Part shown: in pieces, positions 7,317-15,317 of the stretch
Layout: each line of letters starts with the position of its first letter
How positions within the stretch are numbered: position 1 is the stretch's first letter
Assembly (NCBI GenBank): GCA_965226215.1
Contig: CBDDCH010000002.1
Coordinates: forward strand, 1,674,001-1,738,000
Length of the DNA: 64,000 bases
Direction: 5' to 3'
From: G963668345 sp965226215
Lineage (GTDB): Bacteria > Acidobacteriota > Terriglobia > Bryobacterales > UBA6623
Notes under the pieces: model-generated
What the model was told of the DNA's origin: nothing
The model's database searches: none
The model's input: the letters and a program-made list of their open reading frames with translations, nothing else
Program-made: the position numbers and the translations under genes

Positions 7317-8148
7317 TCGTTCGGATGGGAAGCTCGGCCCGCAACAGCTCATCGATCTCGCCGGACGCCTAGGCCTCAAGGCGCTCTCGATCACCGACCA
7401 TGACAGCTTGGAAGGGTATGACCTGGCGCTGCCTTACGCCCAACCGGCAGGCGTTGAGTTGGTCTGCGGCATCGAGCTGAGCACCAAGCTTCGGAACCGG
7501 TCCATCCACATTCTCGGTTACTTTCTCCAACAACCGCCCGGCGAGACTTTCCGCGGCCATCTTGCATGCCTCCAGAAAGCGCGCCGGGAGCGCAACGGCC
7601 GTCTGACCGAGCGGCTCCGGGAGTTGGGCCTGAGCATTCGCCTCGAAGATGCCGAGAAACTGGGCCGCTCGCAGACCGGACGGCCGCATTTCGCACAACT
7701 GCTCGTCAACAGGGGCTACGTGTCGAGCATCCGCGAGGCTTTCGAGCTCTACTTGGACGAGAGCGCCCCGGGATACGTCGAGCGCCGCGATCCCTCGCTG
7801 GACAATGTTTTGCGCTGGATCCGCGAGGCCGGGGGCATCTCGTCTTGGGCCCATCCGGCTCGCGCGATCCGCGAAGCTGAGCGATCGGCGCAAGATTTGT
7901 TCCAGGGGTTAAGAGCCAAAGGTCTCAATGCCATCGAGGTCTACCACGGTGACCACACTCCGGAAGAGATGGCACAGTTCCGTTCCGCGGCCGAAACCTT
8001 AGGTCTGGGAATCACCGGAGGCAGCGACTTTCACGGAGCCGAAAAAGGGCGAGCGCAACTGGGGGCTTTGAACCTGCCCTCGTCGCTGCTGGAGGCGCTG
8101 CGAGCCCACAGCCGAAGAGTCCACGATCCGTTACGCAGTCCCCATTAG
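7291..8148 (+). CDS. PHP-domain phosphoesterase (RNase AM / YciV-like)
   Basis: A 285-residue metal-dependent phosphoesterase of the PHP superfamily. Motif I HTHSDRSDG (5-13), motif II SITDHDS (33-39), the GIELST motif and the C-terminal GGSDFHG give the usual three-metal site. Relatives of this length (YciV, also called RNase AM, and 3',5'-nucleoside bisphosphate phosphatases) hydrolyse pAp and short RNAs. The gene overlaps cysC by 26 bases in the same operon. I therefore infer that it removes pAp, the inhibitory by-product of PAPS use. It has no signal peptide. Confidence 0.85.
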   Translation: MVDLHTHSDRSDGKLGPQQLIDLAGRLGLKALSITDHDSLEGYDLALPYAQPAGVELVCGIELSTKLRNRSIHILGYFLQQPPGETFRGHLACLQKARRERNGRLTERLRELGLSIRLEDAEKLGRSQTGRPHFAQLLVNRGYVSSIREAFELYLDESAPGYVERRDPSLDNVLRWIREAGGISSWAHPARAIREAERSAQDLFQGLRAKGLNAIEVYHGDHTPEEMAQFRSAAETLGLGITGGSDFHGAEKGRAQLGALNLPSSLLEALRAHSRRVHDPLRSPH

Positions 8149-8276
8149 GATCCGCCGCGGCGACTGCCCATCGAACGCAGAGCTTTGGATCACTAGGGGA
8201 CGCAAGCACATAGTGGCCGTCCCTACAAGATGTCCCAGGATGTGATCAGCTGGACAAAGGTCGCGGTCGAGAGCGA

Positions 8277-9464
8277 CTAGTACTTCGGAACCGTGGGGTC
8301 GACTTGGTCGCTCCAGGCTAGGATGCCGCCTTTGAGGTTCTTGACCTTGCCGAAGCCGGCGGTCTTGAGGAAGTTGACAGCTTTGGCGCTGCGCATGCCG
8401 GACTTGCAATGGGCCACGATGTCGTCGGCTGTGTCGAGCTCGTTCACGCGCTTTGGTAGATCGCCCAACGGGATCAAGTGGGAGTTAGGAATGGAGCAGA
8501 TCTCGAATTCGTGAGGCTCGCGCACATCCAGGATGTAGACGTTCTCCCCGCGGTCCAGCTTTTCTTTCAACTCAACCGGATCAATTTCCCACTCGCTTGA
8601 TCCGGGCGCAGGCTCCGGCTCGGCCTGTGGGATGCCGCAGAACTCCTCGTAGTCAATCAACTCGTGGATCGTGCGGTTGGGACCGCAGACCGGGCAATCG
8701 GGGTTCTTGCGCAGCTTCAGTTCCCGGAACTTCATGTTGAGAGCGTCGTAAAGGATCAAGCGCCCGCTCAGGGTTTCCCCCTTACCGAGAATCAGTTTCA
8801 CTGTCTCGGTCGCCTGAATGCTGCCGACCAGGGCCGGAAGGACACCGAGGACGCCGCCTTCAGCACAGCTCGGAACCAACCCGGGAGGCGGCGGTTCGGG
8901 ATACAAGCAGCGGTAGCAGGGACCGTCGTCGTGGTTAAACACGGTTGCCTGGCCTTCAAACCGAAAGATGGAGCCATAGGCGTTGGGCTTGCCCAGCAAG
9001 ACGCAGGCGTCGTTGACCAGATAGCGGGTCGGGAAATTGTCGGTGCCGTCGACGACCACGTCGTAGTCCTTGAGGATTTCCAGCGCGTTCTCGCTAGTCA
9101 GCCTTACTTCGTGTTTGTCGATTTCGACGTAGGGGTTGATGTCGGCCATTCGCTCGGCGGCCGAGTCGAGTTTCGGCCGGCCGATGTCCTTCGTTCCATG
9201 GATGACCTGACGCTGCAGGTTGGTCATGTCGACGACATCGAAATCAACAATCCCGATGCGGCCGACGCCCGCGGCCGCGAGGTAGAGGCCCAGCGGCGCG
9301 CCCAAACCGCCAGTGCCTATCATCAATACACTGGCCTTTTTGAGTTTGACCTGGCCCTCCATGCCGACTTCCGGCATGATCAGGTGACGACTATAACGAA
9401 GGATCTCGTCGTTACTAAGGACGGGAGCGGCTGCTGCCACGCCTCCCGCAACGTTAAGTGACAT
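8277..9464 (-). CDS. moeB: MoeB/ThiF-type adenylyltransferase with rhodanese domain
   Basis: A 395-residue E1-like enzyme that adenylates the C-terminal glycine of a ubiquitin-like sulfur carrier. The ATG at 9464 is preceded by GGAGGAGGAAATC. The N-terminal ThiF domain has GTGGLGAP (50-57), zinc cysteines C183/C186 and C257/C260, and a candidate catalytic cysteine C200 in PSCAEGG. A rhodanese domain (about 293-393) carries the persulfide cysteine C353 in HCKSGMRS. This combination (MoeZ type) can both activate and sulfurate its carrier. It is the last gene of the cysM-JAMM-moaD-moeB operon and overlaps moaD by 11 bases. Confidence 0.92.
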   Translation of the reverse strand: MSLNVAGGVAAAAPVLSNDEILRYSRHLIMPEVGMEGQVKLKKASVLMIGTGGLGAPLGLYLAAAGVGRIGIVDFDVVDMTNLQRQVIHGTKDIGRPKLDSAAERMADINPYVEIDKHEVRLTSENALEILKDYDVVVDGTDNFPTRYLVNDACVLLGKPNAYGSIFRFEGQATVFNHDDGPCYRCLYPEPPPPGLVPSCAEGGVLGVLPALVGSIQATETVKLILGKGETLSGRLILYDALNMKFRELKLRKNPDCPVCGPNRTIHELIDYEEFCGIPQAEPEPAPGSSEWEIDPVELKEKLDRGENVYILDVREPHEFEICSIPNSHLIPLGDLPKRVNELDTADDIVAHCKSGMRSAKAVNFLKTAGFGKVKNLKGGILAWSDQVDPTVPKY

Positions 9465-9741
9465 GATTTCCTCCTCCAGCGATCGAAGGCACAATGGTGA
9501 TCACGTCGCCGCCGCCGACTTTCGTAGCTTCCCGATCGAGGTAGCGAATGTCTTCGTCGTTCATGTAGACGTTGACGAAACTTCGCAGCTTGCCCTCGTC
9601 CGTGAAAAGGTGCTTGCGAAGATCAGAATACTGACTGGTTAGCTTCTCGAGCGCTTCACCGACGCTCGAGGCTTCGACCTCGATCGAGTCCTTTTTGTCA
9701 GCGTACTGGCGCAATGGTGTCGGGATCACTAGCTTAGCCAT
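9454..9741 (-). CDS. MoaD/ThiS-family sulfur carrier protein (CysO-like)
   Basis: A 95-residue beta-grasp protein. It starts MAKLVIPTPLRQYADKK, contains the typical V.VYMNDEDIRYL strand and ends IAGGGNHVT. The ATG at 9741 is favoured over one 12 bases upstream because GGAGAAG precedes it. Carriers of this family end in Gly-Gly, which is adenylated and turned into a thiocarboxylate. Here four residues (NHVT) follow the glycines, so the protein would need trimming, a job that fits the JAMM peptidase next door. Neighbours (cysteine synthase, JAMM protease, MoeB-rhodanese) point to a CysO role in cysteine synthesis rather than molybdopterin synthesis; no moaA, moaC or moaE is present. Confidence 0.85.
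   Translation of the reverse strand: MAKLVIPTPLRQYADKKDSIEVEASSVGEALEKLTSQYSDLRKHLFTDEGKLRSFVNVYMNDEDIRYLDREATKVGGGDVITIVPSIAGGGNHVT
9464..9480 (-). promoter_or_regulatory. moeB ribosome site embedded in the Gly-Gly tail codons
   Basis: On the minus strand the sequence GGAGGAGGAAATCATG is at once the codons for the glycines and Asn-His at the end of the sulfur carrier and the Shine-Dalgarno plus start codon of moeB. The functional glycine codons therefore double as the ribosome site of the next gene. Confidence 0.6.
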
Positions 9742-10165
9742 GGGCTTCTCCATAGGTCAGTTCTTCGTTTTCTGCGGCGGTTTGGTCCGGGTCGGGCAAG
9801 AAACTCCTGGCGTGGTCGAACCCTCCATTTTTGATCGAGATAACCACAAAAGAGTACCACGGGCAAGAGTTTTTCAAATCAGTTTCCGAAAAATAGGCGT
9901 CGCAGTCTGGGTGGGAATGGTAGATGCCGATCAACTCCAGTCCTCGCTTGCGCGCTTCCCGGTCGGCGGCCAATAGATCCTCGTTTCTGAGCTCGTAACG
10001 CTCGGCTTTCGAACCCGCAAAGGCGTTCTCCAGGGGAACTCCGACACGGACAGTCCGTTGGCCGTTCTCGGTCGCGCCCAACATGGCGCCACAACACTCG
10101 TTGGGGTAGGTGGAGCGGGCGTGCTCGACCATTTCTCTCCAGGGACCGGGATCCACGCGAATCAT
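9734..10165 (-). CDS. JAMM/MPN+ metalloprotease (Mec-like)
   Basis: A 143-residue zinc peptidase of the JAB1/MPN/Mov34 family. It shows E23 in PNECCG and the signature H83-x-H85-x10-D96 (YHSHPDCDAYFSETD). By analogy with mycobacterial Mec, such enzymes release the newly added cysteine from, or expose the Gly-Gly end of, a small sulfur-carrier protein. It lies between the cysteine synthase and the carrier, overlapping the first by four bases (ATGA) and the second by eight. Cytosolic; no signal peptide. Confidence 0.9.
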   Translation of the reverse strand: MIRVDPGPWREMVEHARSTYPNECCGAMLGATENGQRTVRVGVPLENAFAGSKAERYELRNEDLLAADREARKRGLELIGIYHSHPDCDAYFSETDLKNSCPWYSFVVISIKNGGFDHARSFLPDPDQTAAENEELTYGEAHG

Positions 10166-11103
10166 GGTTCGTCCCAGAAGCTTTCACTCAGGTATTTGTC
10201 CGCCGAATCGCAGAATACGGTCACGATGACGCCTTCGCGGACCCGGCGCGCCACATTCAGGGCCGCGGCCAGGTTGGCTCCCGAGGATATGCCGACCATC
10301 AGCCCTTCCTCGCGCGCCAGCCTCTTGACGATGGCATGCGCTTCTTCGGTCTCGACTTCGATGTTTTCATCCGCCAAGGTCTGGTCATAGATACCGGGCA
10401 CGATAGCCGTCGGCATGTGCTTCAATCCCTCGAGCCCGTGGAATCCCGAGGACGGCTGCATCGAGATCAGCCTGATCGATTTCGAGTACTCCCGCAAGCA
10501 GCGGCCGACACCGGTGAAAGTGCCGCTGGTGCCGAGACCGGTGACGAAATGGGTGATGCGCCCGCCCGTTTGCTCGATGATCTCCGGCCCGGTTGTCTCG
10601 AAATGTGCCAGCCAGTTGGCCGGATTGTTGTATTGATCCGGATAGAAGTAAGCGCCGGGATTTCGGCGGTACTCTTTTTGGCACGCAAGGATAGCGCCGT
10701 CGGAGCCTTCCGCTGGGTCGGTGAGAATCACCTCGGCCCCGTAGGCTTTCAAAATCCGCTTGCGCTCCGGGGAGGCGTTCGCCGGCAAGAACAATTTCAC
10801 CCGGTAGCCTTTGGCCGCGCAGACCATGGCGTAGGCGATGCCGGTATTGCCGCTGGTCGAGTCGATCAGGGTCCTCTCGGGCGTCAGCTTGCCCGTGCGC
10901 TCGCCGTCGAGAACCATGTTCAACGCGGGCCGGTCTTTCACCGAGCCGCCGGGGTTGAAGTACTCGGCCTTGCCGTAGATCTCGACGTCGGGCAGGTCAG
11001 CCGCTAGCTTTCCGACCCGAACCAGCGGAGTGTTGCCGACCTTGTCGACAACCGAACCCTCGCCTACCGGGTTTTTCATCGAAGCCACGCCGCTGTCCCT
11101 CAT
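10162..11103 (-). CDS. cysM: cysteine synthase family protein (CysM-like)
   Basis: A 313-residue fold-type II PLP enzyme that joins a sulfide donor to an activated serine. The PLP lysine is K56 in NPGGSVKDRP, the phosphate or substrate loop STSGNTG is at 82-88, and the C-terminal motif GISSGANLAA is intact. I use the ATG at 11103; another at 11079 is possible. Its operon with a sulfur carrier, JAMM protease and E1 resembles mycobacterial cysM-cysO-mec, where O-phosphoserine and a protein thiocarboxylate are the substrates. SerA and an aminotransferase nearby could supply O-phosphoserine. Substrate choice is inference. Confidence 0.9.
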   Translation of the reverse strand: MRDSGVASMKNPVGEGSVVDKVGNTPLVRVGKLAADLPDVEIYGKAEYFNPGGSVKDRPALNMVLDGERTGKLTPERTLIDSTSGNTGIAYAMVCAAKGYRVKLFLPANASPERKRILKAYGAEVILTDPAEGSDGAILACQKEYRRNPGAYFYPDQYNNPANWLAHFETTGPEIIEQTGGRITHFVTGLGTSGTFTGVGRCLREYSKSIRLISMQPSSGFHGLEGLKHMPTAIVPGIYDQTLADENIEVETEEAHAIVKRLAREEGLMVGISSGANLAAALNVARRVREGVIVTVFCDSADKYLSESFWDEP

Positions 11104-11186
11104 GGAAACTCGCCGTTTAGGGTGGAAAAGCGCCCGGACATATACTCTACCGCCCGGGGAGTGGGAAGCCAACCGCTGTTACCCTG

Positions 11187-11226
11187 ATGGTAGGGAATCC
11201 CTACTATGTCTGTCAAAAATAGGGAG
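11187..11226 (-). promoter_or_regulatory. possible operator upstream of the cysM operon
   Basis: A 15-base palindrome GTAGGGAATCCCTAC (about 11189-11203) is followed by AATAGGGAG, giving three TAGGGA half-sites about 90 bases before the cysM start. The stretch AATCCCTACT matches AATCTCTACT in front of sat, suggesting one regulator for both sulfur operons. Confidence 0.35.
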
Positions 11227-11343
11227 ATTGCCGGACATGCTTAAGAAGCCCGGTCACCGAGTTGACGCCACAGTGATGGATGGCTTCCCGGCAGCATTTC
11301 TGTAATCTTTAGTGTATGTTAGATAGGGAGGTGCACTTTCTGT

Positions 11344-11568
11344 ATGACTGTTAAAGTAGGTATCGAGATTCCCAGGGAGCTGCATACCCGTGTCAAGATG
11401 GAGGCCGCGCGGCGGCGGATAAAGATCAAAGACGCCTGCCGGGAGGCCTTCGAGGGCTGGCTCAAAGCAGGCGACGGCGAGCCGGACGCCGAGTTCCGAC
11501 GGCAGATGGGAATTGCCCGCGAAGCGATGACACGCTATCACCGGGCGCTTAAGGAACTCGCACGTTGA
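11344..11568 (+). CDS. putative antitoxin of a Doc-type toxin pair
   Basis: A 74-residue basic protein beginning MTVKVGIEIPRELHTRVKME. The strand-plus-helix pattern suggests a ribbon-helix-helix DNA-binding N-terminus and a helical toxin-binding tail. It sits directly in front of a Fic/Doc gene with a four-base overlap, the normal antitoxin position. It would bind DNA and neutralise the toxin. The family assignment is weak; the position is strong. AGGGAGGTG at 11324-11332 provides a ribosome site. Confidence 0.7.
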   Translation: MTVKVGIEIPRELHTRVKMEAARRRIKIKDACREAFEGWLKAGDGEPDAEFRRQMGIAREAMTRYHRALKELAR

Positions 11569-11963
11569 CGCAGGAACCCGAGTGGCTCTCGCGTGATGTC
11601 GTTCTGACGATTCACTCTGAGCAGATCGCGCTGTACGGAGGAGCTTCAGGCGTTCGGGACGAGGGTCTCCTTGACACTGCGTTGGCGAGGCCGCGGAATC
11701 TCCGGGCGTATGGGTCCGCGAGTCTAGTCGAACTGGGCGCGGCGTACGCCCTGGGGATCGTTCGCAACCACCCATTCGTTGACGGAAACAAGCGCACTGC
11801 TTTTTTAGCCATGTACACGTTCCTGGTGCGGAATGGGTTGGAGGTGATGGCCGGCGAGGCTGAGGTGGTGGCCGCGATGCTTGAGTTGGCGGGCGGATCA
11901 ATTGATGAGTCAAGCTTCGTCCGGTGGTTAAAAGAGCACACGCGGCAATCTCCTTCAGACTAG
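11565..11963 (+). CDS. doc: Fic/Doc family toxin (death on curing)
   Basis: A 132-residue Doc-type protein. Doc toxins phosphorylate elongation factor Tu and stop translation. The Fic core motif appears as HPFVDGNKRTA (69-79) and the helical scaffold before it (GGASGVRDEGLLDTAL) is the typical Doc N-terminus. The start is a TTG at 11565 overlapping the antitoxin stop (TTGA), so translation is coupled. Length is normal for Doc and the gene appears intact. Confidence 0.88.
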   Translation: MTQEPEWLSRDVVLTIHSEQIALYGGASGVRDEGLLDTALARPRNLRAYGSASLVELGAAYALGIVRNHPFVDGNKRTAFLAMYTFLVRNGLEVMAGEAEVVAAMLELAGGSIDESSFVRWLKEHTRQSPSD

Positions 11964-12062
11964 ACGTTCCATCTCCGCAGCCCACGCGAACTAGCCGCCG
12001 CCGCACCTTCACCGTAGGTTCCACTTCCTCACATTTCCTCACCGCGCCCCTGGCTCGCTATC

Positions 12063-12464
12063 ATGTTGCCTATGGTGGAACCCGGGATCTCACTCGAACG
12101 AAGGATCGTCGTCTCCGAGGAAGACTCGATCACCTTTTTGGGAACCGACGTGAAGCCGTCGCTGGCGACGCCGGCGATGATCGCGAGAATGGAAATCACG
12201 GCCCACGACGCCGTGCGGCCATACCTGGCGGACGGCCAAGACACGGTTGGGACTCGAGTTAACGTCGAACACCTGGCTGCGACCCCGCTTGGCGCCGAGG
12301 TGACCTACGGCGCCAAGCTCACCGCGGTCGACGGGCGGCGGCTGACGTTCGAGGTGGAAGCCTCCGACGAACGGGAAGTCGTCGGCCGCGGCACGCACGA
12401 GCGATTCATCATCGATGTCGAGCGGTTCGCCGCCGGCTTGAGGAAAAAGTTCGGACAGCCATGA
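12063..12464 (+). CDS. hot-dog thioesterase, fluoroacetyl-CoA thioesterase-like
   Basis: A 133-residue single-domain hot-dog protein. It has the FlK-like pattern of a SLATPAMIARMEITAH helix and the VGTRVNVEHLAATPLG segment, which contribute the substrate pocket in relatives that hydrolyse acyl-CoA esters. True fluoroacetate activity cannot be inferred; most homologues have unknown substrates. It is cytosolic. The stop overlaps the next start by four bases (ATGA). A second in-frame ATG nine bases downstream is an alternative start. Confidence 0.8.
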   Translation: MLPMVEPGISLERRIVVSEEDSITFLGTDVKPSLATPAMIARMEITAHDAVRPYLADGQDTVGTRVNVEHLAATPLGAEVTYGAKLTAVDGRRLTFEVEASDEREVVGRGTHERFIIDVERFAAGLRKKFGQP

Positions 12465-13216
12465 TGAAACAAGCTGAACGCCTGTTCACTCCGTTGGCGG
12501 ATTGGCGAACAACGAGGTCTCCCGCAAGTGCATCGACCGAGCCGGGCGGTCCGACCCTCAATCGATTCAGCCGCCTGAGCGTGTGGCTGATGCTAACCGC
12601 CTGGGCGCTCGGGGCGAACCTCCTGACGGCCCAGCCGAGCCATCGGCCGAAGACTCTGGGTCCAAAGTGGGTCTCCTTGTTCAATGGCAACGATCTCGGC
12701 GGATGGCGCGAAATCGGTCGAGAAAATTGGACGGTCGAAGACGGCGCCATCCACGGCATGGGGGTCACGGACGAATACGGCTACCTGGCCACCGAGAAAA
12801 CCTACAAGGACTTTCACCTTTTTCTGCGCTTCAAATGCGAGGCCGACGGCAATAGCGGCGTCTACCTGCACACCGAATTTGACGGCGATACGCCGGACAT
12901 TACCGCCGGGCGCCAGATCGAGATCGACCGCCGCGTCGGTCATCACACGGGCGGCATCTACGGCGACGGCAAGGGCTGGATCGTCTGGCCCGCCCCCGAA
13001 CTCGAAACCGTCATCAAACCCTTCGACTGGAATGACCTTTTGATCAAGGTCGAAGGCAACCGCTACCGCACCTACCTAAACGGCGTCCGGATGATTGACT
13101 ACACGTATCCCTCCCCGGGCTCGACCGAAGGCGTCATCGCCCTCCAGTTGCACTCGGGCGGCGAAGGCCGCATGCGGTTCAAGGACATTTGGCTGCGAGA
13201 TTTGACGGGGCCGTAA
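12461..13216 (+). CDS. secreted DUF1080 (3-keto-disaccharide hydrolase family) protein
   Basis: A 251-residue protein with a hydrophobic export segment (WLMLTAWALGANLLTAQ, about 40-57) and then one DUF1080 concanavalin-like domain. The domain opens with WVSLFNGNDLGGWRE and continues with YKDFHLFLRFKCEADGNSGVYL. It ends MRFKDIWLRDL, the usual family ending. Proteins of this family are abundant in Acidobacteriota and Planctomycetota and act on glycans outside the cytoplasm. It is translationally coupled to the thioesterase upstream. The rather long N-terminus before the signal segment may mean a later start is used. Confidence 0.85.
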   Translation: MMKQAERLFTPLADWRTTRSPASASTEPGGPTLNRFSRLSVWLMLTAWALGANLLTAQPSHRPKTLGPKWVSLFNGNDLGGWREIGRENWTVEDGAIHGMGVTDEYGYLATEKTYKDFHLFLRFKCEADGNSGVYLHTEFDGDTPDITAGRQIEIDRRVGHHTGGIYGDGKGWIVWPAPELETVIKPFDWNDLLIKVEGNRYRTYLNGVRMIDYTYPSPGSTEGVIALQLHSGGEGRMRFKDIWLRDLTGP

Positions 13217-13274
13217 GGAGGACGGGATGATCCGAGTCGTGGGAACCTGCACACCAGTCCTTATGAGGGGTCGC

Positions 13275-13466
13275 CTAAGTAGTCCATTTCATAAGTTCGG
13301 TCACGTATATTTAGATTTAGAAGCCAGGTGGACGATCGGGAACTTCGGGCACGGCATGCCGTGCCCCTACATTTCCAGGCACCCAATAGATCGGTAGGGG
13401 CACAGCATGCTGTGCCCGACTGCCCTCGCCCGAAACGTGAGTGTATTTATGAAATGGAGTACTTAG
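13275..13466. mobile_element. 192-bp inverted-repeat element with nested palindromes
   Basis: The ends CTAAGTAGTCCATTTCATAA (13275-13294) and its near-perfect inverse (about 13447-13466) are followed on each side by TCACGT, giving terminal repeats of about 32 bases. Within it are two perfect 20-base palindromes, GGGCACGGCATGCCGTGCCC (13347-13366) and GGGCACAGCATGCTGTGCCC (13398-13417). It has no gene. Just upstream, AAGGAGG and an ATG at 13227 open a frame that runs into the element, possibly a gene cut by the insertion. Confidence 0.65.
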
Positions 13467-13693
13467 TTGTCTGATTCGGAATTACGGTGACGTATTCTGA
13501 CCAGGATTTCCGATTTGGCTCCTCTGACGGCACGAGTCTACACCCTCACCCGGCGAAGCGCAACCATTTCTCCACCCGAAAGAGGCGGCGGCTGAGGCGG
13601 GACCGATCGAGCCCCCTTCTTGCCCCTCATGGGGGCTGATCCGCCGCTGCGAAGTCAATTTCGCAGACACCCTTCCGAGCTTCCGTCCTCAGT

Positions 13694-15168
13694 ACTCAGG
13701 TTTCGCATTCGGCAAGTCGCGTGCTACCCGCCCGGCACAGGCAGCGCCCAGATCCTCCGCAGCATGTCGCCAAACAGGCGCCGGTTCAGATGTCCCTCCG
13801 CGAACAAGAGCCAGTAATACCGCGCGTGTTTAATTAGCCGTCCGCCCGTCTTCATCAGCCGGTGCTGCAAGCTCGTCAGCGACCAGCTCTTGATCCGTTG
13901 CGGCAGCCCCAGCCGCCGCCACAAGTTGCCCAGGTTATAGGCCAGCACGCTGAGCTGCAAGCGCACCTCGTTCGCCCGGAAGCGATGGCACGACAGCCGC
14001 GTCCAGTGCGTCGCTTGCTTACCTTCTTTGATCCACTGCTCCGCCGTGCCGCGCTTGTTGTAGAAACGCACCACCGACCGGCTTGGCAAGCTCATGTTCG
14101 TCACGATAAAACCGACGCGCGCGAATAGCTCGCCCTGGTGGTGCTCGACCTTGGCGACAACTCGTCTGGGCCCCTTCCAGCTCTCCGCCTGATAGCGAAA
14201 GCTCTTGTAGCGCACTAGCGGCTTGCGGCCGGGCCTCCCCGGCGGACGAAACAGGATGTCTTCGATCTCCAGCTCCAGGCTCTTATTGGCCGGAATGCGG
14301 ATCGCGTAGTCCGCGCCGCGCTCCTCCAGTGCTTCGTAGATCTCGGGCTTGGCGAAGGCGGCATCGGCGCGAAAGGTGACCTGTTTGCCTTCGGCCAGTT
14401 GGCGCTCGATCTCCGGCAACAATAGCTCATCCCAGTCCTCGGCGCTGTGCACGTTGCCGGGACGCAGCTTGGCAGCGAGGCAATCACCATGACCGTTGAA
14501 CAAAAGCAACGGGTGGTAGCAGACCGACTCGAAGTGTCCGTTGTAGGCACTGCCTTCCTGTTGGCCATGGACCGGACTCTCGGTGGAGTCCATGTCCAGA
14601 ACGACCCGCTCGGAGTCGTCGAACGCCTCCGCTTGCCCGACCAGCTCTCGGTTCAGCGCCATCAGCCCCAGCAGGTTCTCTTCGCTCGCCAGCATCTCCG
14701 TCTCGAAGCCGTGCAGCGTCGAGGTCAAGGCCGCACCGCGATCCCAGATCTTCTGCGAGCCGATCAAGCGAAACGTCGGGTCAGCCGACACTCGGACGGC
14801 GTCGTTGACGTCCTCGTAGCCTGCCAAGCGGCTGTAGACCGACTGCCGCAACAGATCAGCGAACGTGAACTGCTTGTTTGTGCCTTGCCGGGAGTCGGTG
14901 AGATGCTCGCCGATCAGTTTCCCGAGTCCGAGTCGCTCGTCCAACTCCCGAACCAGGATCAAGCCACCGTCGGAAGTGACGTGCGATCCCTGGAAATCGA
15001 CTTTCAACGAGCCGTTGAAACTTAGCTGGAATGGCTTGGTTTGTTTTTCACCCATTGGGTGTTGGCCTCCATGGCGTCCTCATCGGGCTCTAGCCCCTAT
15101 GAATAAAGACGCTCAAGGCCGCCGGAAGGTCGAGAGGTCTGAATCAAATTGGAAATGCGGGTCTGAGG
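13694..15168 (-). mobile_element. IS1380-family insertion sequence
   Basis: About 1475 bp around one transposase gene. The probable imperfect ends are CTCAGGTTTCGCATT (from 13695) and, inverted, CCTCAGACCCGCATTTCC (15151-15168). The boundaries are approximate because the ends differ at several positions, and no clear target duplication was seen. Confidence 0.65.
13724..15055 (-). CDS. IS1380-family transposase
   Basis: A 443-residue DDE transposase. The N-terminus (FQGSHVTSDGGLILVRELDE), LDMDSTESPVHG with the first acidic residues, TFRADAAFAKPEIYEAL with the second, and FYNKRGTAEQWIKEGKQA with the C-terminal glutamate are all present as in IS1380 and IS4-like enzymes. The gene is full length and undamaged, so the element may be active. 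The Shine-Dalgarno region lies in the short right flank. Confidence 0.92.
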   Translation of the reverse strand: MGEKQTKPFQLSFNGSLKVDFQGSHVTSDGGLILVRELDERLGLGKLIGEHLTDSRQGTNKQFTFADLLRQSVYSRLAGYEDVNDAVRVSADPTFRLIGSQKIWDRGAALTSTLHGFETEMLASEENLLGLMALNRELVGQAEAFDDSERVVLDMDSTESPVHGQQEGSAYNGHFESVCYHPLLLFNGHGDCLAAKLRPGNVHSAEDWDELLLPEIERQLAEGKQVTFRADAAFAKPEIYEALEERGADYAIRIPANKSLELEIEDILFRPPGRPGRKPLVRYKSFRYQAESWKGPRRVVAKVEHHQGELFARVGFIVTNMSLPSRSVVRFYNKRGTAEQWIKEGKQATHWTRLSCHRFRANEVRLQLSVLAYNLGNLWRRLGLPQRIKSWSLTSLQHRLMKTGGRLIKHARYYWLLFAEGHLNRRLFGDMLRRIWALPVPGG

Positions 15169-15317
15169 CACGTCAAGCTGCGGGAGCGAGACGTTTGGCA
15201 TCGATCCGTGCCAGAAGCGTGTGAAGGGCGCCGCGGGTAAAGGTCCATTTGAAGGGCGATGCCGTCCGCTCATAGTGGCACTGGAACGCAAGGAGTGCCT
15301 TCGTCTGCCTTCGCGAG

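Noticed and set aside
8664..9461. Long open frame on the plus strand opposite moeB
   Set aside because: It is the complement of a gene with complete ThiF and rhodanese motifs; the antisense frame has no motifs of its own.
9454..9741. Molybdopterin synthase small subunit MoaD proper
   Set aside because: No moaE, moaA or moaC is nearby; the partners are a cysteine synthase and a JAMM protease, which favours a cysteine role.
14447..15025. Plus-strand frame across the IS1380 transposase
   Set aside because: Shadow frame of a clearly coding transposase.
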